Below are positions 21,273 to 28,882 of a DNA stretch of 30,594 nt, in pieces. The position numbers were made by a program, and so were the translations under genes. The notes under the pieces were generated by a model. The model ran no database searches. It was not told the DNA's origin and saw only the letters and a program-made list of their open reading frames with translations. Source of the stretch: a virus; IMG/VR virus record IMGVR_UViG_3300045008_000167, positions 1-30,594 of that record; one strand, written 5' to 3'. How positions within the stretch are numbered: position 1 is the stretch's first letter; each line of letters begins with the position of its first letter.

Positions 21273-22312
21273 ACTGCGTCCTCCTCCTGGAACTGCATCT
21301 TGAGCTGGCTGGACTCCCGGGAGACACGCTCCCGAATGATCTCGCAATTTGCCAGCGAGAGCTCTATGCCGATCCAGCGCGCCCCATTACGCTCGGCATA
21401 CTCTGCGACGGTGCCTGAGCCCATAAACGGATCGAGCACCACCCCGCCAGGCGGCAGAGTCGCCGCGAGTGGCCGCCGCAAGAGCTCAAGGGGGAACGTG
21501 GCCGTGTGGGCTCCCTCGAAACCGGAATTATGGATCCTCCAGATTGCGCGGGCTAGGCGACCATCTGCATTTGGAGCCATTGGCTTTCCCCGGTGCTGCG
21601 CAGCCATTGTGCTATCTTTATTGGCAGTGAATGAGCGTCCGGCCCATTCTGTTTGAGGCTCCCGCTGCGTCTGAAAAAAATATTTCTGGCCAAGCGTAAA
21701 AAAGAAAATATCCTCAAAATTCTGAACAAACCTGTCTAATGCACTCTCGGGCTTAACGTTGATCTTTTCCCAAATTATGTGATTACGATAACACCATCCA
21801 CGGTCAAGCATCTCGACGACAAGGCGTTCTGGTATTCCACACCTAGATTTCTCGGGAACATCCTTCGTGCTCGGTTTATTCCAATTGTTTTGTTCGACGC
21901 CCTCGCGTTTGTTTTTCCAATCGCCTCCGCCGCGCCCGGATCCGGCATAGGAGTCTCCGATATCGATCCAGAGAGCTCCCGACGGTTTGAGGATACGCCG
22001 CAATTGGTCCAAAATATCGGCGATATGCTTCGTGAATAGTCGTAGGCTAGGCTCTAACCCCAGCTCTCCGTACCATGCACCGCACAACGAGCAGAAAGCC
22101 CCACGCCCCGCCTCAATGTCTTTGATGTTCTGCTCATGCGCGCAACCGGGCTCGCCGTCCCATATCTGCGGCTCCGTGCCGTAATTGCGGAGGCCCCAGT
22201 AGGGCGGCGAGGTGAAGCACACATCGACGCTTTCGGGCTCGAGCTCGGCAAGGACGGCGAGAGCGTTGCCCTGGTAGAGGCTGCCGAGAGGGGTGGCGAA
22301 GTAGGGATTCAC
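21269..22312 (-). CDS. Beta-class DNA methyltransferase (N4-cytosine or N6-adenine)
   Basis: A 347-residue protein starting at GTG 22312 (GTGA overlap). The catalytic motif comes first, FTSPPYWGLRNYG (about residues 33-45), and the SAM motif last, VVLDPFMGSGTVAEYA (about 292-307) followed by WIGIELS; this order defines beta-class enzymes. The serine form TSPPYW is frequent in N4-cytosine methyltransferases but also occurs in N6-adenine ones. A probable zinc site (CAHEQ..FCSLCG, about 57-82) is inserted after the catalytic motif, as in several phage enzymes. No restriction endonuclease is adjacent, so it is an orphan likely to protect phage DNA. Confidence 0.9.
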   Translation of the reverse strand: MNPYFATPLGSLYQGNALAVLAELEPESVDVCFTSPPYWGLRNYGTEPQIWDGEPGCAHEQNIKDIEAGRGAFCSLCGAWYGELGLEPSLRLFTKHIADILDQLRRILKPSGALWIDIGDSYAGSGRGGGDWKNKREGVEQNNWNKPSTKDVPEKSRCGIPERLVVEMLDRGWCYRNHIIWEKINVKPESALDRFVQNFEDIFFFTLGQKYFFQTQREPQTEWAGRSFTANKDSTMAAQHRGKPMAPNADGRLARAIWRIHNSGFEGAHTATFPLELLRRPLAATLPPGGVVLDPFMGSGTVAEYAERNGARWIGIELSLANCEIIRERVSRESSQLKMQFQEEDAV

Positions 22313-22524
22313 GCCCTCTCCCTGACCCGCAGTGTCGCCAGCAAGTTACAACTCCTGCGGGACAGATCTCCACTCGTGCTGTACGCACAATCAGCCAGCG
22401 CCTCTTTCACAGTGTCGTATTCCTCCAGGGAAATGAGTTGCGGGATAGGGGCCGCTCGCCGAGCGGCCATTGCGGCATTGAATTGCTCCTCGCTGACAAT
22501 GGGATTACTGCCAAGGTTGGTCAT
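22309..22524 (-). CDS. Small hypothetical protein after the helicase gene
   Basis: A 71-residue protein from ATG 22524 with GAGGAGG about 11 bases upstream, overlapping the helicase stop by 20 bases and the methyltransferase start by 4. The segment VSEEQFNAAMAARRAAPIPQ is helical, then QLISLEEYDTVKEALADC. No motif or family is recognisable. A longer reading from further upstream exists but overlaps the helicase deeply and is not credible. Confidence 0.55.
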   Translation of the reverse strand: MTNLGSNPIVSEEQFNAAMAARRAAPIPQLISLEEYDTVKEALADCAYSTSGDLSRRSCNLLATLRVRERA

Positions 22525-23866
22525 TACGTTCTTCCTCCTCGTCATATCGAGTTTCAAGCTCCTCGAACGTCGGGATTTCCTCTCGCCAAGCCATCTTGAT
22601 GGTTCCCGACTTTCCGAGATTGTTTTTGGCGATGATAATTTCAGCCACGTCGCCGTCTTTCGAATCGCGGTAGTAATACTTGTCCCGATAGAGGAACAGC
22701 GCCATGCGGCAGTCCTGTTCGATCGCTCCGCTGCCTCGCAGGTCACTTAGCATCGGACGCTTATCCTTGCGATCCTCGCACTTGCGATTAAGTTGAACGA
22801 TGAGGATTACAGGTATATCGTACTCCTTAGCCAGGCGAACGAGGCCCTTCGATAATCGCCCCAGATATTGCACGTAATTTTCCTGCTCGCCCTGGGGGTC
22901 ATCGATGAGCTCGAGCCGGTCAATAGCCACGGCGCCGATGGGACCATGTTTGACGACAAACCTCCGTACCTGGTCCCGTATCTCATCGATACTGCTCGGC
23001 TGGTCGGTGTACCAGATCTGTCGGTCGTAAAGTATATTGCATCCGGCATTGATTTTTCGCAGACGCTCCTGATCGAGGGGCCCGCGGATTATTTCGCTCG
23101 AGCTCACGCCTGCGGCGATGCCGATGGATTTCGCCACAAGAAACATTCCCGGGTCCTCCAATGTGAAAAAAAGAAATGGAGCGGTGCGACTAACGTTGAA
23201 CCCTATTTTTTCGACCAGCGACGTTTTCCCCATGCCAGGGCGCCCTGCTACGACGACCACAGTGCTGCGATAGATGCCACCAGTCACGCGGTCGAAGGAT
23301 GTGATGCCTGTCTGCACAAGCTTCGCCGAAGCGATGCCCTGGGGGTAGCATCGCTCTATTTCCGCCGACAGATCCTTCACCCCCTCGCTGATGTGCACCA
23401 GTTCATTACTCCGGCGCTGGAGCGTGATGTCCATCAGCGCGTCCTTGCATGCATCGAATTCGGCCTGAAAATCCTCGGCGAACGCAGCGCCGTGCAGACG
23501 ACGCCCCAAAATCATCGCTTGACGCCGAACGTGATGCTCATGCACGATTCGACCGTAATGCTCAATATTGGCGATAGTGGGGAGTATGTTCGTTATCTCG
23601 AAAAAATACGCTGAACCCCCAGCCTCATCCAGTTGTCCGCGCTCCCTCAAGTCGTTTGAAACCGTGATGATATCCACGGATTCGCCACGCTCATGCAGCC
23701 TCCGCACAGTCGAATAGAGCAGTCGATGTCGGCTCAGATAAAACGCTTCGGGACCGTGAATTACGGGCGCAAGCGCATCAATAGCGGCGACATCGACAAG
23801 GCAAGCTGCGATGCAGCACTGTTCGGCTTCGGCGTTGTGAGGAGGAACCTGGGCTGAGATGGTCAC
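22505..23866 (-). CDS. dnaB: DnaB-type replicative DNA helicase
   Basis: A 453-residue protein. Residues 1-110 are the DnaB N-terminal domain (PPHNAEAEQCCIAACL, YLSRHRLLYSTVRRL, VDIITVSNDLRERGQLDEAGG). The RecA-like ATPase has Walker A GRPGMGKTS (208-216), LFFTLEDPGMFL, the Walker B-like AIDRLELIDD, IVQLNRKCEDRK with the polar Q-L-x-R sensor, and LRGSGAIEQDC. This hexameric helicase unwinds the phage replication fork. The linker and core are typical although H-motif residues vary (LEDP instead of the usual LEM). Start ATG 23866 overlaps the organizer stop as ATGA. Confidence 0.93.
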   Translation of the reverse strand: MTISAQVPPHNAEAEQCCIAACLVDVAAIDALAPVIHGPEAFYLSRHRLLYSTVRRLHERGESVDIITVSNDLRERGQLDEAGGSAYFFEITNILPTIANIEHYGRIVHEHHVRRQAMILGRRLHGAAFAEDFQAEFDACKDALMDITLQRRSNELVHISEGVKDLSAEIERCYPQGIASAKLVQTGITSFDRVTGGIYRSTVVVVAGRPGMGKTSLVEKIGFNVSRTAPFLFFTLEDPGMFLVAKSIGIAAGVSSSEIIRGPLDQERLRKINAGCNILYDRQIWYTDQPSSIDEIRDQVRRFVVKHGPIGAVAIDRLELIDDPQGEQENYVQYLGRLSKGLVRLAKEYDIPVILIVQLNRKCEDRKDKRPMLSDLRGSGAIEQDCRMALFLYRDKYYYRDSKDGDVAEIIIAKNNLGKSGTIKMAWREEIPTFEELETRYDEEEERNDQPWQ

Positions 23867-24645
23867 GGATTCAAGATCTCGTAGAAGTGTGAGTTGCGCT
23901 CTTCGACGGGGATATCGTTCGGGTCGTCGGGGACACGGTCGCCCACGGCTTTGACATCAGCGCGCTCAACATTCTCGATGAATTTGTCGAGCCACGCCTC
24001 TGGTTTTTTCAGCGTCAATCCTTGAGCGATGACCGCTCGTTCGGCGCGATGGAGCAGGGAGAGTAATCGGTCCTCGGAGTAGGTTTCGAGTAAGGCTCTG
24101 ATATACGGGGCCCTTACTCCTCGAAAAACACGACAACGACCGAGCCATTCACCAAGGCGACCACTGATTGTTAAGGAGGGGGTAGGGGGTGGTTGTTCTT
24201 CTCTGATCTTTTCTTCTCTACTCTTCTCTACTCTACTCTTCTCTTCTCTTCTCTCGCTCTGCACATTTTGCGACGTATTTGCGACGTGTTTAACACGTGC
24301 AGCGCACATTCTCTCTCTATTTGCCTCCCGACGGCGCCACAACTTGCCTCCGTACTCCTCCCAATCGTGAACCTTCCCGTCAGGGTCAACAAACCCAGGT
24401 TGTCCTCCGGTCCCGCAATCGGTCAGTGCTCCCCTCAGCGACGCCTTCTTGCCGGTCCATCCGCACCCATCGTCGATGTCTTCGTCGGTGAAAGGGGAGG
24501 TATCTCCATCGGGAGCGTATAGGATGACCCACCACCAGAATACGTGCAAAAGCCCGATTGTTTCTCGGATATTGAGGCCCAGAAGACGGGCCAATTTTTT
24601 TGTCTTTGGGTGATCTCGAAGTTCGGTGTGACTTTCTATGTACAT
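23863..24645 (-). CDS. Replisome organizer / replication initiator-like protein
   Basis: A 260-residue protein from ATG 24645 with GGAGG 11 bases upstream; a TTG at 24693 overlapping the previous gene is less likely. The N-terminal domain (YIESHTELRDHPKTKKLARL, LGLNIRETIGLLHVFWWWV) is the winged helix found in phage replication initiators. A charged low-complexity linker (EEKSRVEKSREEKIREEQPP) is followed by a helical C-terminal part (WLGRCRVFRGVRAPYIRALL). It directly precedes the DnaB-type helicase, so it likely binds the origin and recruits or loads the helicase. The linker DNA is a long purine tract. Confidence 0.75.
   Translation of the reverse strand: MYIESHTELRDHPKTKKLARLLGLNIRETIGLLHVFWWWVILYAPDGDTSPFTDEDIDDGCGWTGKKASLRGALTDCGTGGQPGFVDPDGKVHDWEEYGGKLWRRREANRERMCAARVKHVANTSQNVQSERREEKSRVEKSREEKIREEQPPPTPSLTISGRLGEWLGRCRVFRGVRAPYIRALLETYSEDRLLSLLHRAERAVIAQGLTLKKPEAWLDKFIENVERADVKAVGDRVPDDPNDIPVEERNSHFYEILNP
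24194..24260. repeat. Long polypyrimidine/polypurine tract in the replication initiator gene
   Basis: About 65 bases of the plus strand are almost pure C/T, with repeated CTCTTCT and CTCTACT units, giving purine repeats on the coding strand that encode the Glu/Lys/Arg linker. Phage origins are often inside the initiator gene, so this is a candidate origin or unwinding element, or simply a codon-biased charged linker. Confidence 0.55.
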
Positions 24646-24674
24646 GGCGAGGGCAGCCTCCGAAAATAAAATCC

Positions 24675-25346
24675 CTAGTCGCTTATATTCCAATCAATTT
24701 CTTCCGCGATTGCCTCGGATTCTACTACAATCGGTTCACTCGGTGCAGACGCCTCGGGCTCCCCATCCAGCGGCAGCGAGAGTTGCGCGCCGGGGCGAGA
24801 CTCTTTCACGGCCTTGGAGAATATCATCGACGGCCCCTTGATGCGGGCCAGCTTCATTTCGAGATCCTCTATTTTCTCCTGGATCTTTACTTTGCGGTCG
24901 AACAGGTGCCCGAGCTCGTCCTCCCATTGCTTGACGGCGAAGGATAGGCCCGCTTCGGCGGCGTCGGCCACGTCGCGAGAGATGATGATCTTCGGAATGT
25001 CGTTTTTCGCATCTACGGGCAGTTCGGTGACCTCGACGACCTCTGAATCCTCCGCTGCCTCATCATTCGAATCCTGACCCCCTTGGGCGCCGTCCTGGTC
25101 ATTTTCTGAGGGAATCTCTCCCGAAGGATCGCCATCGTCGAGCGGGGGCAGCTCCGCAAAATTGCACCTCGGGCAGGCACTTCCATCGTCCAGATAGCCG
25201 CCCACGCAGCCAGGCGGGCATGTCCTCCCATGCTCCGTGCCGTCCTCGTCAACGCTCTCGACGATCAGCCCGTCCCTGCAGTTGGCATGAGGGCAGGGGG
25301 GCTTCTCGATCGGCAATTCCATTGTTGGGGTCTTTTTTCTAGGCAT
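24675..25346 (-). CDS. Cys-rich protein with acidic linker and coiled coil
   Basis: A 223-residue protein, ATG 25346 with GAGGAGGT upstream. The N-terminus has three Cys clusters: PPCPHANCRDG, TCPPGCVGGY and SACPRCNF, likely one or two zinc sites resembling a DnaJ-type zinc finger. A very acidic stretch follows (PLDDGDPSGEIPSENDQDG), then a helix with coiled-coil pattern (WEDELGHLFDRKVKIQEKIE). No known family was recognised. Position between Cys-rich small genes and the replication initiator suggests a DNA metabolism accessory. Confidence 0.65.
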   Translation of the reverse strand: MPRKKTPTMELPIEKPPCPHANCRDGLIVESVDEDGTEHGRTCPPGCVGGYLDDGSACPRCNFAELPPLDDGDPSGEIPSENDQDGAQGGQDSNDEAAEDSEVVEVTELPVDAKNDIPKIIISRDVADAAEAGLSFAVKQWEDELGHLFDRKVKIQEKIEDLEMKLARIKGPSMIFSKAVKESRPGAQLSLPLDGEPEASAPSEPIVVESEAIAEEIDWNISD

Positions 25347-25348
25347 TG

Positions 25349-25531
25349 TTATACCTCCTCAAATTTCAATTGCATTTGTCCTTGGGCCCTTGCCTGCTCC
25401 TTCGCTGCGCAGAGTTTGACATATTTCGGACACTTGCCGCCACCTTGGGCGACCATGCATCTATATGAGCGGTCGCGAAATACGCATGATGCTGGCTCAT
25501 GCAAGCAGGTAGCGGTGCCCTCATTCGCCAT
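25349..25531 (-). CDS. Small Cys-rich protein
   Basis: A 60-residue protein from ATG 25531 with GGAG 7 bases upstream, overlapping the HD-domain gene stop by 11 bases. It has five Cys (TCLHEPASCVFRDRSYRC, then KCPKYVKLC), compatible with an Fe-S or zinc site. The spacing C-x6-C-x8-C..C-x6-C does not match a family I know. Conserved small proteins of this type often accompany phage nucleases as Fe-S partners, but no such link is shown here. Confidence 0.6.
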   Translation of the reverse strand: MANEGTATCLHEPASCVFRDRSYRCMVAQGGGKCPKYVKLCAAKEQARAQGQMQLKFEEV

Positions 25532-26108
25532 TTTCACGCTCCATGATGTGCGTCGCCAGCATGTCGGCGACGTGGAGAAGGGTGACGAGGGGCCACATCT
25601 TCTGAGCTGCACTCAGGGCCTTCTGGGCACCAGCATCTCCCTGGACCGCCCAGGGTCCCATGTGCCAGCGGATTGCGGCGAGTTCTTCGTTGCTGATGGG
25701 AACACCGAGCCGCAGGAGGAGAAATGCGCTCTTCTCGCCGTGGCCGAGTGGGAGCTGATCGGCGTAACAGTAACGCTCGTAAGACTCCCACTTCGAGTAC
25801 GGATCCTTCGGGTTGATCTTCCTGTTGGCGATCTCGATGGCGTAAAAATTGGCCTTACATAGGTCGTGAAGGAGTCCGCAAACCGTGATGGTGCGCAGTG
25901 TGAGCCATGCATGGTCCGGGGCCATATCAAGGAGTCGGCGGAAAACGTTCAGGCTGTGCTCGGCCAGTCCCCCGCGCTCCGCCAGGTGGTGCGACCGCGA
26001 GCACGGCGCCGTGAAGAAGTCGCTCTCGCAAAGATAGTCTAGTAGGTCAGGATTCTCGAACTTGAGTAATTCCAGAATCTTGGCTTTATTTTCGTCAATG
26101 TTAATCAT
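25521..26108 (-). CDS. HD-domain phosphohydrolase
   Basis: A 195-residue protein from ATG 26108 (MINIDENKAKILELLKF) with AGGAGG upstream; longer readings run over the upstream gene. It has the HD superfamily pattern: H40/H41 in SRSHHLAERGGLAEHSLNV (H51), the HD pair in CGLLHDLCK (H81-D82), then GHGEKSAFLLLRLG (H123) and AIRWHMGPW (H149). HD proteins hydrolyse phosphate esters in nucleotides or RNA, and the H-x-GG-L-x-EH spacing resembles the YhaM/dNTPase-like group. A dNTP pool or RNA-turnover role is likely. The exact substrate is unknown. Confidence 0.8.
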   Translation of the reverse strand: MINIDENKAKILELLKFENPDLLDYLCESDFFTAPCSRSHHLAERGGLAEHSLNVFRRLLDMAPDHAWLTLRTITVCGLLHDLCKANFYAIEIANRKINPKDPYSKWESYERYCYADQLPLGHGEKSAFLLLRLGVPISNEELAAIRWHMGPWAVQGDAGAQKALSAAQKMWPLVTLLHVADMLATHIMERENGE

Positions 26109-26382
26109 GCAATGCCTCCTTATATGCCCGTAATATCTCGGTCTTGATTTCGGCCTCCAACCTGCGAGATGGTTGTAGGATGGGCGGCTCCTCGTCCACC
26201 CAGCGGAAGCCCTTGTATACTTGTCTGTGGGGCAGCGAGATGAGTATGCGATCACCGTGGGGTGGATAGTGCGTGATTTGCACATGGTTGACGGTGAGAC
26301 CGTAATACCGGAATGAGGCCGTGGCGAGATGGCCGCGACACCCATCCGGAATGGCGATCCGCACGTCGCTCACTCCAGGCAC
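26101..26382 (-). CDS. SpoVG-like protein, second of a tandem pair
   Basis: A 93-residue protein. GTG 26382 is preferred because GGAGG lies 7 bases upstream; GTG 26373 in a GTGA overlap is possible. VSDVRIAIPDGCRGHLATAS, then FRYYGLTVNHVQI, ILISLPHRQVYKG and ETLEAEI-type final helix (RRLEAEIKTEILRAYKEAL) follow the SpoVG layout of beta-sheet plus C-terminal helix. SpoVG proteins are small nucleic-acid-binding regulators found in Gram-positive bacteria and phages. It appears to be a diverged duplicate of 26370-26636. Confidence 0.65.
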   Translation of the reverse strand: MPGVSDVRIAIPDGCRGHLATASFRYYGLTVNHVQITHYPPHGDRILISLPHRQVYKGFRWVDEEPPILQPSRRLEAEIKTEILRAYKEALHD

Positions 26383-26636
26383 TTGAGGGCCTCCTCGTAT
26401 TTCTGGAGGAGGGCCCTGGAAAGGTCATCCTCGAGTTCCATAGTGAGCGGGGCGTTGATCTTGATGATCTCGTCCGTGGACGCCGCGTAGAAGAGCGGAG
26501 GGACGACCACGGGACCGTTTGCGCCGCGCATCACCCGCCAGAACCGGAAGAACATGTCCCCGTACCGAAAGTTGGCTTTTCCGAGGAGCTGAGGGTCGTC
26601 CTTGAGGGCGACAACGCAGACATCGGTGATTTCCAT
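26370..26636 (-). CDS. SpoVG-like protein, first of a tandem pair
   Basis: An 88-residue protein starting at ATG 26636 with GGGAGGGGG upstream. The N-terminus MEITDVCVVALKDDPQLLGK matches the SpoVG start (V-T-D-V-R pattern). It continues with FRYGDMFFRFWRVMRGANGP, VVVPPLFYAAS and a C-terminal helix DLSRALLQKYEEALK. Size fits the family (80-100 residues). The tandem copy downstream shares the same order of elements. A DNA- or RNA-binding regulatory role is likely. Confidence 0.7.
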   Translation of the reverse strand: MEITDVCVVALKDDPQLLGKANFRYGDMFFRFWRVMRGANGPVVVPPLFYAASTDEIIKINAPLTMELEDDLSRALLQKYEEALKCLE

Positions 26637-26653
26637 GACCGTCCCCCTCCCTC

Positions 26654-27856
26654 TTAAAATTCGATATCTTCGATGGCTATGTTCTCTACGCCATCGTTAT
26701 TATCGTTCTCGTCCCATGGCGATTCATCATGCTTGAGCTCCTCGGGAGTGGTGTCCTCCTGGGCTGCCTTCTGCCGCTCGATGCGCTTCTTCAACTCGAG
26801 ATCCTCGGAGGCGGCTTTCCGCTCCTGCTCGGACCTGATCATCTCTGCGCAGGCCCTGCAGACGGCCTTCCCGAACTTCTCGCGGCCCGATGCCGCAACG
26901 GCGAGCGTGAGCTTCATTTTTCCGCAGCCCTCGCAGACCACGAAATCGCCCTGGGCATTGCCGCCCTTGTCGTCCTTCTTCTGCTTTGGTCCGTCCTCGA
27001 GGTCCTGCGTGAACAGGCCGCTGCTCCGCGTGGCGCTGAGTGTGGCATCGACCAAGCCGCGCTTCTTCGCCATCTTCAGCACGGTGTTCCACAAGGCATA
27101 GGGATCGTCGTTCTCCATGCGGTAGAACGTGTATGCCCTCTCGCCCTTGCTCCGCTTCTTCGACATCAGCGCGCTCTTGTCGATGCCTCTCGGGAGCTCC
27201 CATTCGGGGACCCACCGCCACCGGTAGCGCCCTTCCATGGTGTTTGCCTCGCCGACCCCCTCGGCGATGGGCTCGCCAGTGCGTTTCGAAACGAGACGGA
27301 TCACAACCCGGGCTCGGTAGTATCCGGTACCCAAGTCCTTTTCCTCCGTCACGTCCTTGACGACGATCCCGAACCCGTAGAGCTCGTTCAACTTCTCCGC
27401 CCCTGGCTTCATCAGGGTCTTCTTATCTCCGGTCCCAGGGATGACGCCATAGTCCGTCCCTTCGACCATTACATCCTTGACGAACTCCTGGACGATGGAC
27501 ATCATGCCCTTCATCTCCTGGAGTTTTGCCGTCATCAGGGTCAATGATCCCTGGGGTTGCGTCGTCATCAGTCCCATCTCCTGGGCCTGCTGCGTCTTCA
27601 TCGGAATCGCGTTGCTTGCCATTTCCACGACTTCTTCCTCCTTCGTTTTTTCGTATTGAACGAGGGCGCCTTCGGGTGTTTTCGCCTCGCCCAGAATCTC
27701 CAGGGTCGCCCTCATCAGGTCTCCCCAGCATGCCGCTCTGTGCGGCTCCTGGCCGCCGCACATTACGGTGTGCCCGTCGAGTATGCGATAGTCTATCAGG
27801 CGCGGCCTACGCCTGATGATCTTGGCAGGATCAACCCCGGGATGGAGTCGCAACAC
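26654..27856 (-). CDS. Phage recombination-type protein, candidate single-strand annealing factor, with zinc finger
   Basis: About 400 residues. GTG 27856 gives the best spacing from GAGGAGG; GTG 27859 is also possible. The conserved core GTDYGVIPGTGDKKTLMKPG, AEKLNELYGFG, GEPIAEGVGEANTMEGRYRW and LWNTVLKMAKKRGLVDATLS, then SGLFTQDLED, is a family common in prophage replication/recombination clusters and usually left as hypothetical or annotated as a recombination protein. It likely binds single-stranded DNA. A C-x-x-C pair (VCEGCGK..AVCRACAEM, near residues 305-335) forms a probable zinc finger, followed by an acidic tail. The annealing function is an inference from context. Confidence 0.65.
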   Translation of the reverse strand: MLRLHPGVDPAKIIRRRPRLIDYRILDGHTVMCGGQEPHRAACWGDLMRATLEILGEAKTPEGALVQYEKTKEEEVVEMASNAIPMKTQQAQEMGLMTTQPQGSLTLMTAKLQEMKGMMSIVQEFVKDVMVEGTDYGVIPGTGDKKTLMKPGAEKLNELYGFGIVVKDVTEEKDLGTGYYRARVVIRLVSKRTGEPIAEGVGEANTMEGRYRWRWVPEWELPRGIDKSALMSKKRSKGERAYTFYRMENDDPYALWNTVLKMAKKRGLVDATLSATRSSGLFTQDLEDGPKQKKDDKGGNAQGDFVVCEGCGKMKLTLAVAASGREKFGKAVCRACAEMIRSEQERKAASEDLELKKRIERQKAAQEDTTPEELKHDESPWDENDNNDGVENIAIEDIEF

Positions 27857-27867
27857 CACGTACCTCC

Positions 27868-28581
27868 TCACTCTGCCATGTCCCCCGCCCGGGTCTCATC
27901 GATCTCGGTGGCAACTTGCTCCGCCCGATCGAACAGTCCCTCCGGCGGATTCGCCAGCGCCTCCTCGTGCGTCATCTGCACGGTGGGGCGGCCAGGGTTG
28001 GCCGCGCGACGCTGCTCCGGTGTGGGCGGTATGGGGCAAAAATCGGCCCCGCCATTCGTTGCGCATCGTGTGCATATTTGCGCGTTCAAGCGGCCGCTGT
28101 TGCGACAGGCGCCGCAGCGCTCCCGGATGGCATCGCCTAGGCCGCGGATGCATAGAGCGAGTTCCCGCTGGGCTTGCAACACCAGCACCGCGGCGCGGGT
28201 CACGTCCTCGTGAATGAGATGTGCGGGAGTAAGCACCCTGCGTCTGCAAACCGCGGGGATCGCGAGGAGCGCTATCTGTGCGAGGCCGTGAGCCTCCTCC
28301 TCGCAGGCGCACAGATCGAGGTCCTGGACGGCCTGATCGAGGGCAATGAGTCCGGCGGGGGAGATTGTGCCCCATGCCTCTGGGCCAGAGGTCTCGCCCC
28401 GTACGAGCAATCCATAGAAGACGCCGGCGAGTTCTGCGGCAATTCCCGGGTTGCGGCCGCCCCGGGATACTGAGGCGATTGCATCAACGAGCGCCTCGAC
28501 CGCCTCCTTGCTGACAGGAATGGCGGGCGGCTCGCCGATGGCGGGGCAGCCGTTGCAAAGGAGGGTGCAGGCGTCAGCCAC
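27868..28581 (-). CDS. Cys-rich helical protein of unknown function
   Basis: A 237-residue protein from GTG 28581, overlapping the upstream stop by 8 bases; the frame stays open further but upstream sequence belongs to another gene. It starts VADACTLLCNGCPAIGEPPA (three Cys), then a long alpha-helical region (SKEAVEALVDAIASVSRGGR, ALDQAVQDLDLCACEEEAHG). A second zinc-like motif follows (ERCGACRNSGRLNAQICTRC). The pattern CxxCxxxG..CxxC resembles a DnaJ-type zinc finger. It may bind nucleic acid. Not recognised. Confidence 0.6.
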   Translation of the reverse strand: MADACTLLCNGCPAIGEPPAIPVSKEAVEALVDAIASVSRGGRNPGIAAELAGVFYGLLVRGETSGPEAWGTISPAGLIALDQAVQDLDLCACEEEAHGLAQIALLAIPAVCRRRVLTPAHLIHEDVTRAAVLVLQAQRELALCIRGLGDAIRERCGACRNSGRLNAQICTRCATNGGADFCPIPPTPEQRRAANPGRPTVQMTHEEALANPPEGLFDRAEQVATEIDETRAGDMAE

Positions 28582-28798
28582 GGGGCACCGCCGTTCTGGC
28601 CGCCTCGCGCACGATAGCCGCTGCTCCGGCGAGCACGTCGGGGACATAGCGGCAGGGGGTCTGCGTGCAGACGAGCGCCCCGCTGTGGGCGCATCCGTCG
28701 CAGGAGATGATTCCGCACTCGTCGCAGTCGCGGTCCGCCTTAGGCGCACCGCACTTGTAGCAGGTTGCCGTTGCTGTTGCCGTGGTTGTGTTCTTCAT
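28574..28798 (-). CDS. Small multi-Cys protein
   Basis: A 74-residue protein from ATG 28798 with GGAGG 7 bases upstream. After a threonine-rich start, it has about nine Cys in pairs (CYKCGAPKADRDCDECG, ISCDGCAHSG, CTQTPC), similar to B-box or RING-like zinc-binding modules. The C-terminus is a helix. The start codon overlaps a strong promoter-like sequence on the other strand. Function is unknown. Confidence 0.6.
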   Translation of the reverse strand: MKNTTTATATATCYKCGAPKADRDCDECGIISCDGCAHSGALVCTQTPCRYVPDVLAGAAAIVREAARTAVPRG

Positions 28799-28799
28799 C

Positions 28800-28828
28800 T
28801 TGACGCCTCCTTGTCGTTTTGATATAAT
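28800..28828 (+). promoter_or_regulatory. Near-consensus promoter pointing antisense to the early operon
   Basis: TTGACG (28800-28805), a 17-base spacer and a perfect TATAAT (28823-28828) match 11 of 12 consensus positions. It reads rightward, opposite to all genes here, and no convincing plus-strand gene follows. On the other strand a weaker promoter (ATGAAA, 17 bases, TATATC) overlaps it and could drive the 28798 gene. Confidence 0.55.
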
Positions 28829-28843
28829 GGGGGCGACGCCCCC
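28829..28843. promoter_or_regulatory. 15-bp GC-rich palindrome at the promoter start point
   Basis: GGGGGCG-A-CGCCCCC is a perfect inverted repeat covering the predicted start of the plus-strand promoter and the spacer of the weaker minus-strand one. It is a likely operator; as RNA it could also form a short hairpin. Confidence 0.5.
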
Positions 28844-28882
28844 TTTCATCGGCCTGCAGTTCGTGCTGCGGGCCGAAACGTT

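Noticed and set aside
22309-22746. Longer 145-residue version of the small gene after the helicase
   Set aside because: The extra N-terminal part overlaps the helicase in another frame; the ATG at 22524 with GAGGAGG is better supported.
26729-27547. Plus-strand open frame of 272 codons opposite the recombination-type gene
   Set aside because: Leucine-rich shadow of a strongly motif-bearing minus-strand gene.
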